Below, piece after piece: positions 29,111-38,669 of a DNA stretch of 64,000 nt. The notes beneath the pieces are model-generated. The model was not told the DNA's origin. It searched no databases and was given only the letters and a program-made list of their open reading frames with translations. Positions within the stretch are counted from its first letter, which is position 1. The number at the start of each line of letters is the position of its first letter. Origin of the DNA: Acinetobacter sp. ANC 4178 (GTDB lineage Bacteria > Pseudomonadota > Gammaproteobacteria > Pseudomonadales > Moraxellaceae); NCBI RefSeq assembly GCF_004331175.1, contig NZ_SJOD01000007.1, positions 62,001 to 126,000 on the forward strand, given 5' to 3'. The position numbers and the translations under genes were made by a program.

Positions 29111-31303
29111 ATGAATCAAAATTCTAGTACTAGCGAAGATACTATCAGCTTAAAAGAGTTATTCTTTTCCTTAATTGCTCAATGGAAACTTATAGTTCTG
29201 TGTATTATTCTGAGCTTAATTTTTGCCTTACTCTATTTAAGAATTACACAACCTGTTTATTCAACAGACGCTCTTGTACTTGTAGAAGATGGTAAAAGCG
29301 CAGCCTCTGCGGCACTGCTTGGTGAATTGAGTCAACTTTCAGGAGGTATAGGACAAAAGTCTTCTGCCGATGCTGAAATTGAAGTTTTAAAATCTAGAAT
29401 GGTTTTAGGCAAAGTTGTTCAGGATTTAAATCTTGACCTGGGTGTTACTGATTCCGAAAATTCCGTATTTAATCGTTTAATATCAGAAAATAGAACAACG
29501 ATAGACTACACGCCTACACAAGTCGTTTATCAAAATAAGTCATCGCTAGTTCAGATTAAACAATTCAATGTACCAGATTACTTTTTAGATAAACCTTTAA
29601 AATTAAACTTTAATCAACAGGGTTCATTCCAGCTCATTTATAAAGATGAAGTGGTTTTTGAAGGTAAAACCAATACTAGAAATCAAGCCCCGAATAAATA
29701 CGGTTTATGGACTCTCTATATTAAAAAGGACAATACCTCTACCCCAGAACTTGTACTGACCAAATACTCTTTACCGACTGCCATGAAAAACCTCATGTCA
29801 AATTATGCTGTTGCTGAGCGTGGAAAGTTAACGGGTGTCATTGGTTTAAATTATCAGGGAACTGATAAAGAGCATATTACTAAAGTGCTTAATCATATCC
29901 TCAGTGTTTATCACAAACAGAATATTGAACGAAAATCGCTAGAGTCAACGCAAACGCTAGCGTTCTTGGATAAGCAATTACCTATACTTAAACAGCAACT
30001 TGACGATTCTGAAATTAAATTCAATAGATTTCGTGAAAAATATAACACGGTCGATGTGACACAAGAATCTGAATTATTATTGAAGCAAAACATTGAGCTA
30101 GAACGCTTAATGATTGAACTAAAGCAAAAGCAAGCCGAACTTTCTGCTAAATATACAAATGACCATCCTTTAATGGCTGAAATTAACGCTCAATTAAGCG
30201 AATTGTCAGACAAAAAAGCGCAGCTTAATCAAACTTTAAAACAGCTCCCTGAAACTCAACGCTTATACTTACAGTTATACCGCGATGTTAAAGTCAATGC
30301 TGAACAATATACAGCGCTCTTAAACAACTACCAACAACTCAAAATTGCCAATGCTGGTGAAATTGGGAATGTTCGTATTGTCGACACAGCAGTTAAACCT
30401 TTTGAAAAAACAAAACCACAAACTCTCATTGTGCTTATTTTATCAATTTTTGTCGGTGGATTTATGGGCGTATTAGTCGCATTGATGCGAAATATGCTGC
30501 GTACAGGGATTAAAGATTCTGGTCAAATTGAAACAGAACTCGATCTTCCCGTCTATGCGACTGTGCCACGTTCACCTGCACAGGAGAGTCGTGTCAACAT
30601 TATCAAGAAGAAGAAACATATTCCTATTCTTGCAGTCAAAAATAGTGACGATATTGCGATTGAAAGCTTACGTAGTATGCGTACGGCAATTCATTTCGCC
30701 CTCAATAATGCACGAAACAACATCATTATGATTTCAGGCCCTGCACCAGAACTCGGTAAATCATTTGTTTCCACTAACCTTGCAGTTATTTTGGCACAAA
30801 GCAATAAGCGTGTATTGTTGATTGATGCGGACTTACGTCGTGGCTATTTACATAAGTACTTCCATCAAGATAACCAAACAGGACTCTCTGAATACCTTAA
30901 TGGTCAACATCCGCTAGAAAAAATTCTCAAAACGACAGAAGTTGAAAATTTATCAGTGATCACTCGCGGGAAGAGTCCAGCAAATCCATCTGAGCTACTC
31001 AGTACTGAGCGCTTTAAAAACTTGTTGGAACAATTATCGTCTCAATTTGACCATATCATTGTCGATACGCCACCTATTTTGGCAGTTACCGATGGTATTA
31101 TCATTTCCCAATACGCAGCCGTTAACCTTGTGATTGCACGTTATGGCAAAACACAAATTAAAGAGCTTGAGTTGGTCGTGAATCGTTTTGAACAGGCAAA
31201 CGTTAAAGTGACAGGGATTATCTTGAATGATATTCAACGCACGGCAGGTACAAGTTATGGCTATAACTACGCCTATGCCTATAAAAATGCGAAAGATGAT
31301 TAA
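29111..31303 (+). CDS. wzc: Capsule co-polymerase and tyrosine autokinase Wzc
   Basis: Inner-membrane BY-kinase that controls capsule polymerisation and export with Wza. Of its 730 residues, a Wzz domain lies between membrane helices at about 27-47 and 437-458, with a coiled-coil-rich periplasmic part near 275-400. The kinase domain follows: Walker A SGPAPELGKSFVSTN near 541, Walker A' VLLIDADLRRG near 568, Walker B HIIVDTPPIL near 645. The C-terminal tail TSYGYNYAYAYKNAKDD is the tyrosine cluster that is autophosphorylated. A terminator follows 27 bp after the stop. Confidence 0.96.
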   Translation: MNQNSSTSEDTISLKELFFSLIAQWKLIVLCIILSLIFALLYLRITQPVYSTDALVLVEDGKSAASAALLGELSQLSGGIGQKSSADAEIEVLKSRMVLGKVVQDLNLDLGVTDSENSVFNRLISENRTTIDYTPTQVVYQNKSSLVQIKQFNVPDYFLDKPLKLNFNQQGSFQLIYKDEVVFEGKTNTRNQAPNKYGLWTLYIKKDNTSTPELVLTKYSLPTAMKNLMSNYAVAERGKLTGVIGLNYQGTDKEHITKVLNHILSVYHKQNIERKSLESTQTLAFLDKQLPILKQQLDDSEIKFNRFREKYNTVDVTQESELLLKQNIELERLMIELKQKQAELSAKYTNDHPLMAEINAQLSELSDKKAQLNQTLKQLPETQRLYLQLYRDVKVNAEQYTALLNNYQQLKIANAGEIGNVRIVDTAVKPFEKTKPQTLIVLILSIFVGGFMGVLVALMRNMLRTGIKDSGQIETELDLPVYATVPRSPAQESRVNIIKKKKHIPILAVKNSDDIAIESLRSMRTAIHFALNNARNNIIMISGPAPELGKSFVSTNLAVILAQSNKRVLLIDADLRRGYLHKYFHQDNQTGLSEYLNGQHPLEKILKTTEVENLSVITRGKSPANPSELLSTERFKNLLEQLSSQFDHIIVDTPPILAVTDGIIISQYAAVNLVIARYGKTQIKELELVVNRFEQANVKVTGIILNDIQRTAGTSYGYNYAYAYKNAKDD

Positions 31304-31330
31304 TCATTTAGTATTCATTTTTCACCTAAA

Positions 31331-31358
31331 AGGATCAGCATAATGCTGGTCCTTTTTA
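31331..31358 (+). terminator. Rho-independent terminator after wzc
   Basis: AGGATCAGCA (31331-31340) pairs with TGCTGGTCCT (31344-31353), with one G-U pair and a 3-nt loop, followed by TTTTATT. Confidence 0.85.
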
Positions 31359-31525
31359 TTTGTATAAAAAATGTTTTAGGTAATCAGTCTGTTATAGCTT
31401 CTTTGCCCATACAGGCATATAGTAATATCCAAATATATCGTCGGTTGAAATACCATCTAAGCATTAAAAAATTTGCTAAAATAGCAGCAAATTTTTGATT
31501 ACTACAATGAATTTTGGAAAACCCT

Positions 31526-32230
31526 ATGAGTAAAGCCTTACCCATCGCTGTTGCTGTAATTTTAGGCGGTGCTGCACTTGTTCCAGTTTATTATGCCACC
31601 AAACATCCCGAAGCGATCACATCAAAAGCCTCTAAAAATGCTTCTGCTGTTGAAAAAATTAGTTATGCTTTAGGTTATGAAGTTGCACATCAAACACCTC
31701 CTGAACTTGACATCAATAGCTTTGTGACAGGCGTACGTGAAGGTCATGCTCGTACACAACCTGCATACACTGAACAAGAATTACAGCAAGCGTATCAGCA
31801 ATTCCAACAAGAAATGCAGAAAAAACAGGCAGATCAAGCTAAAAATACACAGAGTGCAAGCGACGGCTTCCTTACTGAAAATGCCAAAAAACCAGGGGTA
31901 AAAACGACCGCTTCTGGATTGCAATATATTATTACCCAAGAAGGCACGGGCAAGCAGCCAGCGGCTGACTCGGTAGTAACTGTGCACTACACAGGTAAAT
32001 TGGTTGATGGGAAAGTCTTTGATAGCTCAATCCAACGTGGTGAGCCAATTGAGTTCCCACTAAATCAAGTGATTCCAGGTTGGACTGAAGGTTTACAATT
32101 GATGAAGGAAGGCGGTAAAGCCACTTTATTTATTCCAGCTAAATTGGGTTATGGCGAACAAGGCGTGCCAGGTACGATTCCAGCCAACAGCACACTGATT
32201 TTTGATGTTGAATTAATTAAAGTAAAGTAA
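31526..32230 (+). CDS. fkpA: FKBP-type peptidyl-prolyl isomerase, membrane-anchored
   Basis: A Mip/FkpA-like protein of 234 residues. An N-terminal hydrophobic segment ([21 protein letters not shown], about 4-24) has no clear cleavage site, so it is probably anchored in the inner membrane facing the periplasm. A helical dimerisation domain ([15 protein letters not shown]) follows, then the FKBP domain from about 125 ([54 protein letters not shown]). ATG 31526 is preferred over TTG 31514. It is the usual boundary gene of Acinetobacter K loci; a second FKBP gene follows. Confidence 0.9.
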   Translation: MSKALPIAVAVILGGAALVPVYYATKHPEAITSKASKNASAVEKISYALGYEVAHQTPPELDINSFVTGVREGHARTQPAYTEQELQQAYQQFQQEMQKKQADQAKNTQSASDGFLTENAKKPGVKTTASGLQYIITQEGTGKQPAADSVVTVHYTGKLVDGKVFDSSIQRGEPIEFPLNQVIPGWTEGLQLMKEGGKATLFIPAKLGYGEQGVPGTIPANSTLIFDVELIKVK

Positions 32231-32236
32231 GAAATT

Positions 32237-32262
32237 AAGGAGAGCTTAGCTCTCCTTCTTTG
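32237..32262 (+). terminator. Terminator hairpin after the first FKBP gene
   Basis: A perfect 9-bp stem AAGGAGAGC/GCTCTCCTT (32237-32245 with 32249-32257) on a 3-nt loop. The following T-tract is interrupted (CTTTG), so termination may be partial. Confidence 0.7.
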
Positions 32263-32441
32263 ACTTTAAAGATGAATTTTTGCACAAGATACGGGTTTAA
32301 ATCGAGCAAACAGATTAAATCAAAATGATTTTAACGTGAAACTGATTTAAATCTAACGCGCAAAAAAATAAAAAAGTCGGGTCATGGATATTCCCCAAAT
32401 TTTTAGATATTCCGACATGAAAAATACTTTAGGAAGGTTGA

Positions 32442-33131
32442 ATGAAAATACAAATTCTCTTGGCATCGACGCTGTTATTCAGTGCGACTACTTTTGCTAA
32501 ACCCATTACCACCAGCAGTTCAAGTTCAGAACAGGTCGGCTATAGTTTTGGTTATTTGATGGGCCGTACCAATGCTGAATCGATGAAAGATTTAAATCTA
32601 GAAGCCTTCATTCAAGGACTCAGAGAAGCCGCTCAAGGCAAAGAAGCTTCATTGACCGATGAAGAAATGGCACGCGTCTTAACCCAATATAAAAAACAGG
32701 CAGAAGCTCAACAACTAATTGAATTAAGAAAGAAAGCCGAAGAAAATAATAAAATCGGTAGTGCATTTCTCGCAGAAAATGCCAAAAAATCAGGCGTACA
32801 AACCACAGCATCAGGCTTACAATATCAAGTCATTCAAGCTGGTACGGGTAAAACACCTAAAGTCAGCTCAAAAGTTAAAGTGGACTATGAAGGTCGCCTG
32901 ATTGATGGCACGGTTTTCGATAGCTCGATTGCACGTCAGCACCCTGCCGAATTCCAAGTCAATCAAGTCATTCAAGGCTGGACCGAAGGCTTACAATTAA
33001 TGAAGGAAGGGGCAAAATATCGCTTCTTTATTCCTGCGAATCTTGCTTATGGTCAGATTGGTTCTGGCGATATAATCGAGCCAAACAGCACCTTGATTTT
33101 CGATGTCGAATTATTACAAGTATTACCGTAA
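32442..33131 (+). CDS. FKBP-type peptidyl-prolyl isomerase, secreted
   Basis: A second Mip/FkpA-like isomerase of 229 residues. It has a classical signal peptide (MKIQILLASTLLFSATTFA, cleavage after about 19), so it should be soluble in the periplasm, unlike its neighbour. A dimerisation domain (QVGYSFGYLMGRTNAESMKDL) and a long helix precede the FKBP domain at about 125-229 ([53 protein letters not shown]). AGGAAGG lies before the ATG. The two genes are probably an old tandem duplication with separate terminators. Confidence 0.9.
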   Translation: MKIQILLASTLLFSATTFAKPITTSSSSSEQVGYSFGYLMGRTNAESMKDLNLEAFIQGLREAAQGKEASLTDEEMARVLTQYKKQAEAQQLIELRKKAEENNKIGSAFLAENAKKSGVQTTASGLQYQVIQAGTGKTPKVSSKVKVDYEGRLIDGTVFDSSIARQHPAEFQVNQVIQGWTEGLQLMKEGAKYRFFIPANLAYGQIGSGDIIEPNSTLIFDVELLQVLP

Positions 33132-33161
33132 AAAAAGGGACTGATCACAGTCCCTTTTTTT
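33131..33161. terminator. Bidirectional terminator after the second FKBP gene
   Basis: GGGACTG/CAGTCCC (33137-33143 with 33148-33154), loop ATCA, with an A6 tract on one side and a T7 tract on the other. It can serve the FKBP gene and, weakly, the convergent murJ 60 bp away. Confidence 0.9.
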
Positions 33162-33219
33162 ACTATAGATCATCTCAATGCAGCTGATTTTTTATTTACG
33201 TATCAACTTAACATCATGT

Positions 33220-34761
33220 TTATGGGCGTAAATCACGCGGGCGGAATCCCATCACAATTAATCCAATCAGGTAGGCCAAAACACCCACTACACACAAGCC
33301 AATCACTTCAGCCACGCGCAGCCATTGGGATAAGCTGCCATCATACCAAGTTAAACCGTAAGCCAAGGCCGCAATCATTACAATGTTGGCTACCCCGTAT
33401 TGTAAAAACAGCTTTTTCCAATGCGGACCAAAACGGAAAATATGGCGTTTATGCAAGTAGAAGTACAGCATTCCCGCATTGACTAAAGCTGAACCAGAAG
33501 ATGCCATTGCCAATGCCATGTGTTCGGCATGCCAATCAATCAATTTAAAGAAACCAATAAACACCACGTTTAAAATCGCATTGGCTGCAACTGCCATTAA
33601 ACCGACCCGTACTGGGGTTTTGGTATCTTGCTGGGCATAAAACCCAGGCGCAAAAACTTTAATCAGCATAAAAGCAATGACCCCAGCACTCATACACTGC
33701 AAAGCCAGTGCCGTCATTTGCGTATCTTCTACAGTGAATTCCCCTCGTTGGAACAAAGCTTGAATAATCGGGGTCGACAGCATAAAAAGTGCGATGCTGG
33801 CAGGAAGCCCAACCAACACAATAACCTTGGCAGCCCAATCCATCATGCCACGGAATTTATGTTGATCTTGCTCCGCGTGTCGTGCCGACAATGACGGCAA
33901 AATGACCGTTCCGATGGCAACGCCAATAAGCCCCAATGGTAACTCGGTCATACGCTCCGCACTATATAGCCATGACACAGAACCATCCTGCATAAATGAA
34001 GCCCAAATGGTATTCAGCAGTAAATTAATTTGCGTCACGGATACCCCAAACAATGCAGGCAGCATCAGCTTCATGATGCGATCAACACCTTCATGTTTGA
34101 AGTCAACCTTCGGGGGAATCAATAAGTTTTTACGCCAAAGTTCAGGAATCTGAACGGCTAGCTGTAACACCCCCGCCGCGACAACAGACCACCCCAAGGC
34201 CATAATCGGCTCAGCCATATACGGTGTGAGCCACCATGCTCCTGCAATCATTGCCACATTGAGGAGTACTGGAGAGAATGCTGGCGATGCGAATGAACCG
34301 TAACTGTTCAAAATACTGCTGGCAAAGGCCGTCAGTGACATGAACATTAAATATGGAATGGTGAGGCGGAACATGCTCACGGCCAGATCAAACTTCTCTG
34401 GATCTGAATGGAAACCCGGCGCATAGATATACAAAATTGCTGGCGCTGCAACCATGGCGATAAACGTCAGCAAGGTCATGATCGTTAGTAAACCGCCAAA
34501 TACACGACTGATGAGAATCTGGACTTCTGCATGTGCCTTACTGGTTTTATATTCGGTCAGTACAGGAATAAAGGCTTGTGAAAATGCCCCTTCTGCGAAT
34601 AGGCGCCGAAAGAAATTGGGGATACGGAAAGCCACCACAAATGTATCGAAATCCTTCCCTGCACCAAAGACATTGAGCAAGACGATATCACGTACTAATC
34701 CGAGTACACGAGACAACATGGTCATTGCACTGACAATAAAGGTCGATCGCCAAAGCGCCAT
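33220..34761 (-). CDS. murJ: Lipid II flippase MurJ
   Basis: Flips the peptidoglycan precursor lipid II across the inner membrane. The 513-residue polytopic protein (about 14 helices) starts MALWRSTFIVSAMTMLSRVLGLVRDIVLLNVFGAG and has NFFRRLFAEGAFSQAFIPVL near 47-66, the MurJ/MviN signature with conserved charged residues. ATG 34761 is chosen over GTG 34770 because GGGTGGA lies just upstream of it. It is the normal neighbour of the K-locus boundary in Acinetobacter. Confidence 0.96.
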   Translation of the reverse strand: MALWRSTFIVSAMTMLSRVLGLVRDIVLLNVFGAGKDFDTFVVAFRIPNFFRRLFAEGAFSQAFIPVLTEYKTSKAHAEVQILISRVFGGLLTIMTLLTFIAMVAAPAILYIYAPGFHSDPEKFDLAVSMFRLTIPYLMFMSLTAFASSILNSYGSFASPAFSPVLLNVAMIAGAWWLTPYMAEPIMALGWSVVAAGVLQLAVQIPELWRKNLLIPPKVDFKHEGVDRIMKLMLPALFGVSVTQINLLLNTIWASFMQDGSVSWLYSAERMTELPLGLIGVAIGTVILPSLSARHAEQDQHKFRGMMDWAAKVIVLVGLPASIALFMLSTPIIQALFQRGEFTVEDTQMTALALQCMSAGVIAFMLIKVFAPGFYAQQDTKTPVRVGLMAVAANAILNVVFIGFFKLIDWHAEHMALAMASSGSALVNAGMLYFYLHKRHIFRFGPHWKKLFLQYGVANIVMIAALAYGLTWYDGSLSQWLRVAEVIGLCVVGVLAYLIGLIVMGFRPRDLRP

Positions 34762-34854
34762 CGTATCCACCCAGTTAAAAAATTAGTCGCTATTGTAATG
34801 AAACTTGTGAAGAAAAATCGTTGTTAAATGATTAACCTCAACGGAAATGTCTCT

Positions 34855-35430
34855 TTATTTTGAGTTCTTTATCTGTTGTACCAAGCTTCTGAACTTGACC
34901 CAATCAAAGTAAGGACCTGGATCGGTTTTACGACCCGGTGCAATATCGGAGTGCCCTGCCACATGCTGTTGTATCGTTGGATAAGCTTGTTGCAAACTCA
35001 CCATCACTTGCGCTAAGACCTGATATTGCAGGCTTTCAAAGGCACAGTCATCGCTGCCTTCAAGCTCAATCCCGATGGAATAATCATTACATTCCTGCTG
35101 CCCTAAATAGGTAGAACGTCCTGCATGCCAAGCCCGTTGCTGAAAATTCACAAATTGCAGCACCTCTCCAGTACGTAAAATCAGCAGATGGGCCGAAACC
35201 TTTAGGTCTTGAATGGTTTCAAAATAAGGGTGTAGCGTTGCATCTAGCCGGTTCTGGAAAAATTGCTGGATATAACCTCCCCCAAACTGCGACGGTGGCA
35301 AGCTGATATTATGAATCACCACCAATTCAATTTTCGCTTCTTCTGGTCGCTGATTAAAATTAGGTGATGGAATTTGCTTCGCACCGATGAGTTGACCATC
35401 GACAACCTGAAAAGAGGGGAGCTGCTGCAT
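34855..35430 (-). CDS. ampD: 1,6-anhydro-N-acetylmuramyl-L-alanine amidase AmpD
   Basis: Cytoplasmic zinc amidase of peptidoglycan recycling that cuts the stem peptide from anhydro-muropeptides; loss of AmpD induces beta-lactamase in other bacteria. The 191-residue protein carries the zinc ligands in LVVIHNISLPP near 34 and AGHSDIAPGRKTDPGPYFDW near 154-173, and AWHAGRSTYLGQQECNDYSIGIELEG in between. It lies 84 bp downstream of the murJ start, same strand as murJ. The window also holds mupP of the same recycling pathway. Confidence 0.95.
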   Translation of the reverse strand: MQQLPSFQVVDGQLIGAKQIPSPNFNQRPEEAKIELVVIHNISLPPSQFGGGYIQQFFQNRLDATLHPYFETIQDLKVSAHLLILRTGEVLQFVNFQQRAWHAGRSTYLGQQECNDYSIGIELEGSDDCAFESLQYQVLAQVMVSLQQAYPTIQQHVAGHSDIAPGRKTDPGPYFDWVKFRSLVQQIKNSK

Positions 35431-35578
35431 AATCCATTCCTTGCTCTATGGAAGCTTTATTTATAAGTACACCATGCTAAAACTTTCATCATAAAATCTC
35501 AAATCTACGCAATAAACTGTTTAGAACAATGTTAAGATAACGCGCAATTTTCATGGGTTAAAATGACACGGAAAGACT

Positions 35579-36424
35579 ATGAGTATTTCTCCAACGCTGC
35601 TTGAACAATCAATTCAGATCAACATTCAACAAGCACTCCAAGAAGACATTGGTGATGGGGATATTACTGCCTTATTAACCCCTGAAAATGAGCAAGCAAC
35701 GGCGACCATCATTAGTCGAGAAGATATGATTCTCGCAGGTCAACCTTGGGTGGATGCCTTAATTCAGGCATTTGATGCTACGGTTCAAGTCACTTGGTTA
35801 AAACAGGACGGCGATAAAGTTGCCGCCAATGAAGCTTTTTTAAAGCTTGCTGGCTCTGCGCGTAGCTTACTTACAGTAGAACGCCCTGCACTCAACTTTA
35901 TTCAAACTTTATCGGCAGTTGCGACCAAAACTGCTGATTACGTCAAACAGTTGGATGGTTTAAACACCAAGTTGCTCGATACTCGTAAAACCCTACCCGG
36001 TTTACGTATTGCACAAAAATATGCGGTTGCAGTGGGTGGCGGACAAAACCACCGTTTGGGTTTATTCGATGCGTTCTTAATTAAAGAAAATCACATTATG
36101 GCGGCAGGTGGTATTGCCGAGGCAATTGCCAAAGCGCATCAGATTGCACCGAGTAAACCCGTTGAGGTTGAAGTGGAAACTTGGGATGAACTCAATCAAG
36201 CCCTTGAAGCCAAAGCAGACATTGTGATGCTAGATAATTTTAGTCAGCAACAAATGATTGATGCCGTAAACCACGTTGCAGGACGTTGCAAACTGGAAGC
36301 CTCGGGTAACATTACCCTTGATAATTTACGCCTAGTGGCCACCTCAGGCGTTGACTATATTTCCATGGGTGTACTGACCAAAGATGTCAAAGCCATTGAT
36401 TTATCTATGCGTTTTAATGGCTAA
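35579..36424 (+). CDS. nadC: Nicotinate-nucleotide pyrophosphorylase (carboxylating)
   Basis: Joins quinolinate and PRPP to form nicotinate mononucleotide in de novo NAD synthesis. The 281-residue sequence has ALQEDIGDGDITALL near 16-30, LDTRKTLPGLRIAQKYAV near 131-148, the lysine-bearing LIKENHI near 167 and VEVEVETWDEL near 195. GGAAAG precedes the ATG. It diverges from ampD over a 148-bp promoter region. Nothing is unusual. Confidence 0.96.
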   Translation: MSISPTLLEQSIQINIQQALQEDIGDGDITALLTPENEQATATIISREDMILAGQPWVDALIQAFDATVQVTWLKQDGDKVAANEAFLKLAGSARSLLTVERPALNFIQTLSAVATKTADYVKQLDGLNTKLLDTRKTLPGLRIAQKYAVAVGGGQNHRLGLFDAFLIKENHIMAAGGIAEAIAKAHQIAPSKPVEVEVETWDELNQALEAKADIVMLDNFSQQQMIDAVNHVAGRCKLEASGNITLDNLRLVATSGVDYISMGVLTKDVKAIDLSMRFNG

Positions 36425-36553
36425 TGACTGATCCAAATCAGGCGATCAAGAATTAGCTTTTTCGCCTAACTTTTATACACACTAAGTCGATTGAAATTAA
36501 TTTCTAAAGTTTTATAATGCCGAGCTAATATTTCTCCCCCCATAGCAACCGTT

Positions 36554-38392
36554 ATGAATATCTGGAAACAGCAAACTTTATTTTTGCTGATTGCACTCGT
36601 GTCTGTAGCCTTTTTTTGTCTTTATCCTGCTCTACCAAAAATTCTACAAAATCCTGAAATCTATTTTCAATATAATGGCGCTAGACTTTTCATCTCTGTG
36701 CTCATCAATTACGCCTTGATTTCCTTTGTTTATTTATTGTTTAGAAAGACCTTTATTACGGTTCTATTTAGCCAATTTATTTTTTTACTGCTCATTTTTA
36801 TTAACAATCAAAAAGAACAATATTTATCTGCCAGCCTAGTTCCCACCGATTTCTTATTGATTCAAGAAACCTTTACCGTTGCACCGTGGTTACTCAAATT
36901 TTCGGTACTGACAGCGGTTGCTGTGTGTGTTGCGCTTATGGTGTTCCTGTTTCGAAAAGAACAATTTGAACGAAAGCGCCTCTTTTTTTCTAATCTACTG
37001 ATATCATTACTTGTATTAGGTTTTTTTGTTACTGCAAACTTTAGCAATAATTTTAGTAATTTTTGTAGTCAGAATAATCTAAATTGGGTGTGTAAGTACC
37101 AACAAGATTTTCCCAATACCAAAGGCGATTGGATTGGTGATCATCTCACCATTCAAAAAATTGGTTTTATTCCGTTCTTTTTTTCAAAGTCGATGGATAG
37201 CCTGAATACTCGGCTGTTTAATACCGAAAATATTCCTGAACCCACCATCAAGGCACTCTATACACCTTTCAGTACAACCCCACCTGTGCTCAAGCCTGAG
37301 CAACAGCCGAATATCATCATGATTATGAGTGAGGCGCATTGGGATGCGCGTCAGTTGGGCAAAAGTATTCCACAGAACATCACCCCAACACTTGATCGCT
37401 ATCAAACCTCAAGCTTGCTTTCGCCCAGTTTTGGCGGCGGTACTGCCAATGTGGAATTTGAAGTCCTGACCAGTCTGAATATCTATCTCAATCATAACGA
37501 ATTGATGTATGTGTCCAAACTAAAACGCCCAACCTATTCTCTAGCCACGTATCTGAATAGTTTGGGTTATGACACCACGGCCATGCATAACAGCGGTAAG
37601 TTTTTTTACAATCGTAATAGTGTCTATCAAAACTTAGGTTTCAATCGCTTTACCTCACTGGAAAACATGACCAGTGCCCAAGACCGCGCCAAATATATCA
37701 ATCAGGCAGGTTGGGCAAACGATGATTTACTCTATCAATCGATTCGCAACCAACTGAAACACACCGAACAACCGCAATTTATTTATGCGATTACGGTAGA
37801 AAATCACTTTAACTATAATGATGATCGTTATGGTAAAGATCATTTCAAGATTGATCAGCCAGAACTAAGTGACAGTTCCAAACGCCAACTGAATACTTAT
37901 CTGACTGGTTTACAGCGTGCGGATCAACATGTTGAAAAATTGCTGCAAGATTTAAAACAACAGGAACGCCCAACGATTGTGATTTTCTTTGGTGATCATT
38001 TGCCGAATTTGGGTCAGGTCTATGATGACTTCCATTTCTTTGCGTCCGCCCAAGAAAAAGCAGAAAAGAAAGATGTGAAGTTTTTTAGTACGCCATTGGC
38101 GGTCTGGAGCAACTACCCTATAGACCGTAAACTGTTTACACAAAGCAATATTCCAGCGCACTTTCTCGCGCCTAAAGTGCTCACGGCAGCCCAATTGCCG
38201 CTTCCTCCTTATTATCAATTTATTCAGGAAGTGAATGCTTGCTATAGTGCCATACATCAAACAGGGGTCGAACTCAATCCTAAGTGTAAACATCCGCATC
38301 CGCAATTGTTAAACCAATATAAAGATTTAAATATGGATGTGTTGAATGGGAAAAATTATAGCTATCAACTGCTGACTCAAAAGGCATCTTAA
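36554..38392 (+). CDS. LtaS/OpgB-like phosphoglycerol (sulfatase-fold) transferase
   Basis: A 612-residue inner-membrane enzyme: five hydrophobic helices in the first 165 residues, then a periplasmic alkaline-phosphatase-superfamily domain. NIIMIMSEAHWDAR near 252 holds a metal ligand, GGGTANVEFEVLTSLN near 293 contains the nucleophile-type Thr of LtaS enzymes, and FFGDHLPNLG near 476 holds further metal ligands. Family members move glycerol phosphate (or phosphoethanolamine) from phospholipids to a glycan. Gram-negative relatives include OpgB, which decorates osmoregulated periplasmic glucans. The acceptor here is unknown. Confidence 0.82.
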   Translation: MNIWKQQTLFLLIALVSVAFFCLYPALPKILQNPEIYFQYNGARLFISVLINYALISFVYLLFRKTFITVLFSQFIFLLLIFINNQKEQYLSASLVPTDFLLIQETFTVAPWLLKFSVLTAVAVCVALMVFLFRKEQFERKRLFFSNLLISLLVLGFFVTANFSNNFSNFCSQNNLNWVCKYQQDFPNTKGDWIGDHLTIQKIGFIPFFFSKSMDSLNTRLFNTENIPEPTIKALYTPFSTTPPVLKPEQQPNIIMIMSEAHWDARQLGKSIPQNITPTLDRYQTSSLLSPSFGGGTANVEFEVLTSLNIYLNHNELMYVSKLKRPTYSLATYLNSLGYDTTAMHNSGKFFYNRNSVYQNLGFNRFTSLENMTSAQDRAKYINQAGWANDDLLYQSIRNQLKHTEQPQFIYAITVENHFNYNDDRYGKDHFKIDQPELSDSSKRQLNTYLTGLQRADQHVEKLLQDLKQQERPTIVIFFGDHLPNLGQVYDDFHFFASAQEKAEKKDVKFFSTPLAVWSNYPIDRKLFTQSNIPAHFLAPKVLTAAQLPLPPYYQFIQEVNACYSAIHQTGVELNPKCKHPHPQLLNQYKDLNMDVLNGKNYSYQLLTQKAS

Positions 38393-38395
38393 GTT

Positions 38396-38557
38396 TTATG
38401 ATGCTGTTGAATCTTTAGATTTTTGTTGCTCTTGTTGTGATGGATGAGCTGTTTGATCCCAAGCCGAAGCCGTTTGTTTGAATTGAGTCGGACGTGGATC
38501 ACACGCCATGAGTGCAAAAGTCACCACTGCGCAGAACAGTATAAAAAATTGAGCCAT
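38396..38557 (-). CDS. Small predicted lipoprotein
   Basis: A 53-residue product starting MAQFFILFCAVVTFALMAC, a lipoprotein signal peptide with lipobox LMAC and Cys19 as the lipidated residue, followed by a hydrophilic tail rich in Gln, Ser and Lys. GGAG lies nine bases before ATG 38557. An upstream ATG at 38587 would add ten residues and weaken the signal, so I reject it. It ends 3 bp from the convergent LtaS-like gene. Length and sequence give no function. Confidence 0.7.
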   Translation of the reverse strand: MAQFFILFCAVVTFALMACDPRPTQFKQTASAWDQTAHPSQQEQQKSKDSTAS

Positions 38558-38669
38558 AAAACCATGCTCCAATGAAATGAATGGCATGTACTCTACACCG
38601 CGATCATGACCATAAAATTAAGCGCATGTTATGGATTGAGCTTGATTTGATTAAGTTTTGTAATAAAAA

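Noticed and set aside
33216..33482. Forward open frame of 88 codons inside murJ
   Set aside because: It is antisense to murJ, whose protein is strongly conserved, and has no supporting features.
34454..34786. Forward open frame of 110 codons antisense to the murJ N-terminus
   Set aside because: It mirrors the murJ reading frame and shows no independent coding evidence.
37952..38305. Reverse open frame of 117 codons within the LtaS-like gene
   Set aside because: The + strand carries the conserved metal-site motif in this region; the reverse frame looks like a shadow.
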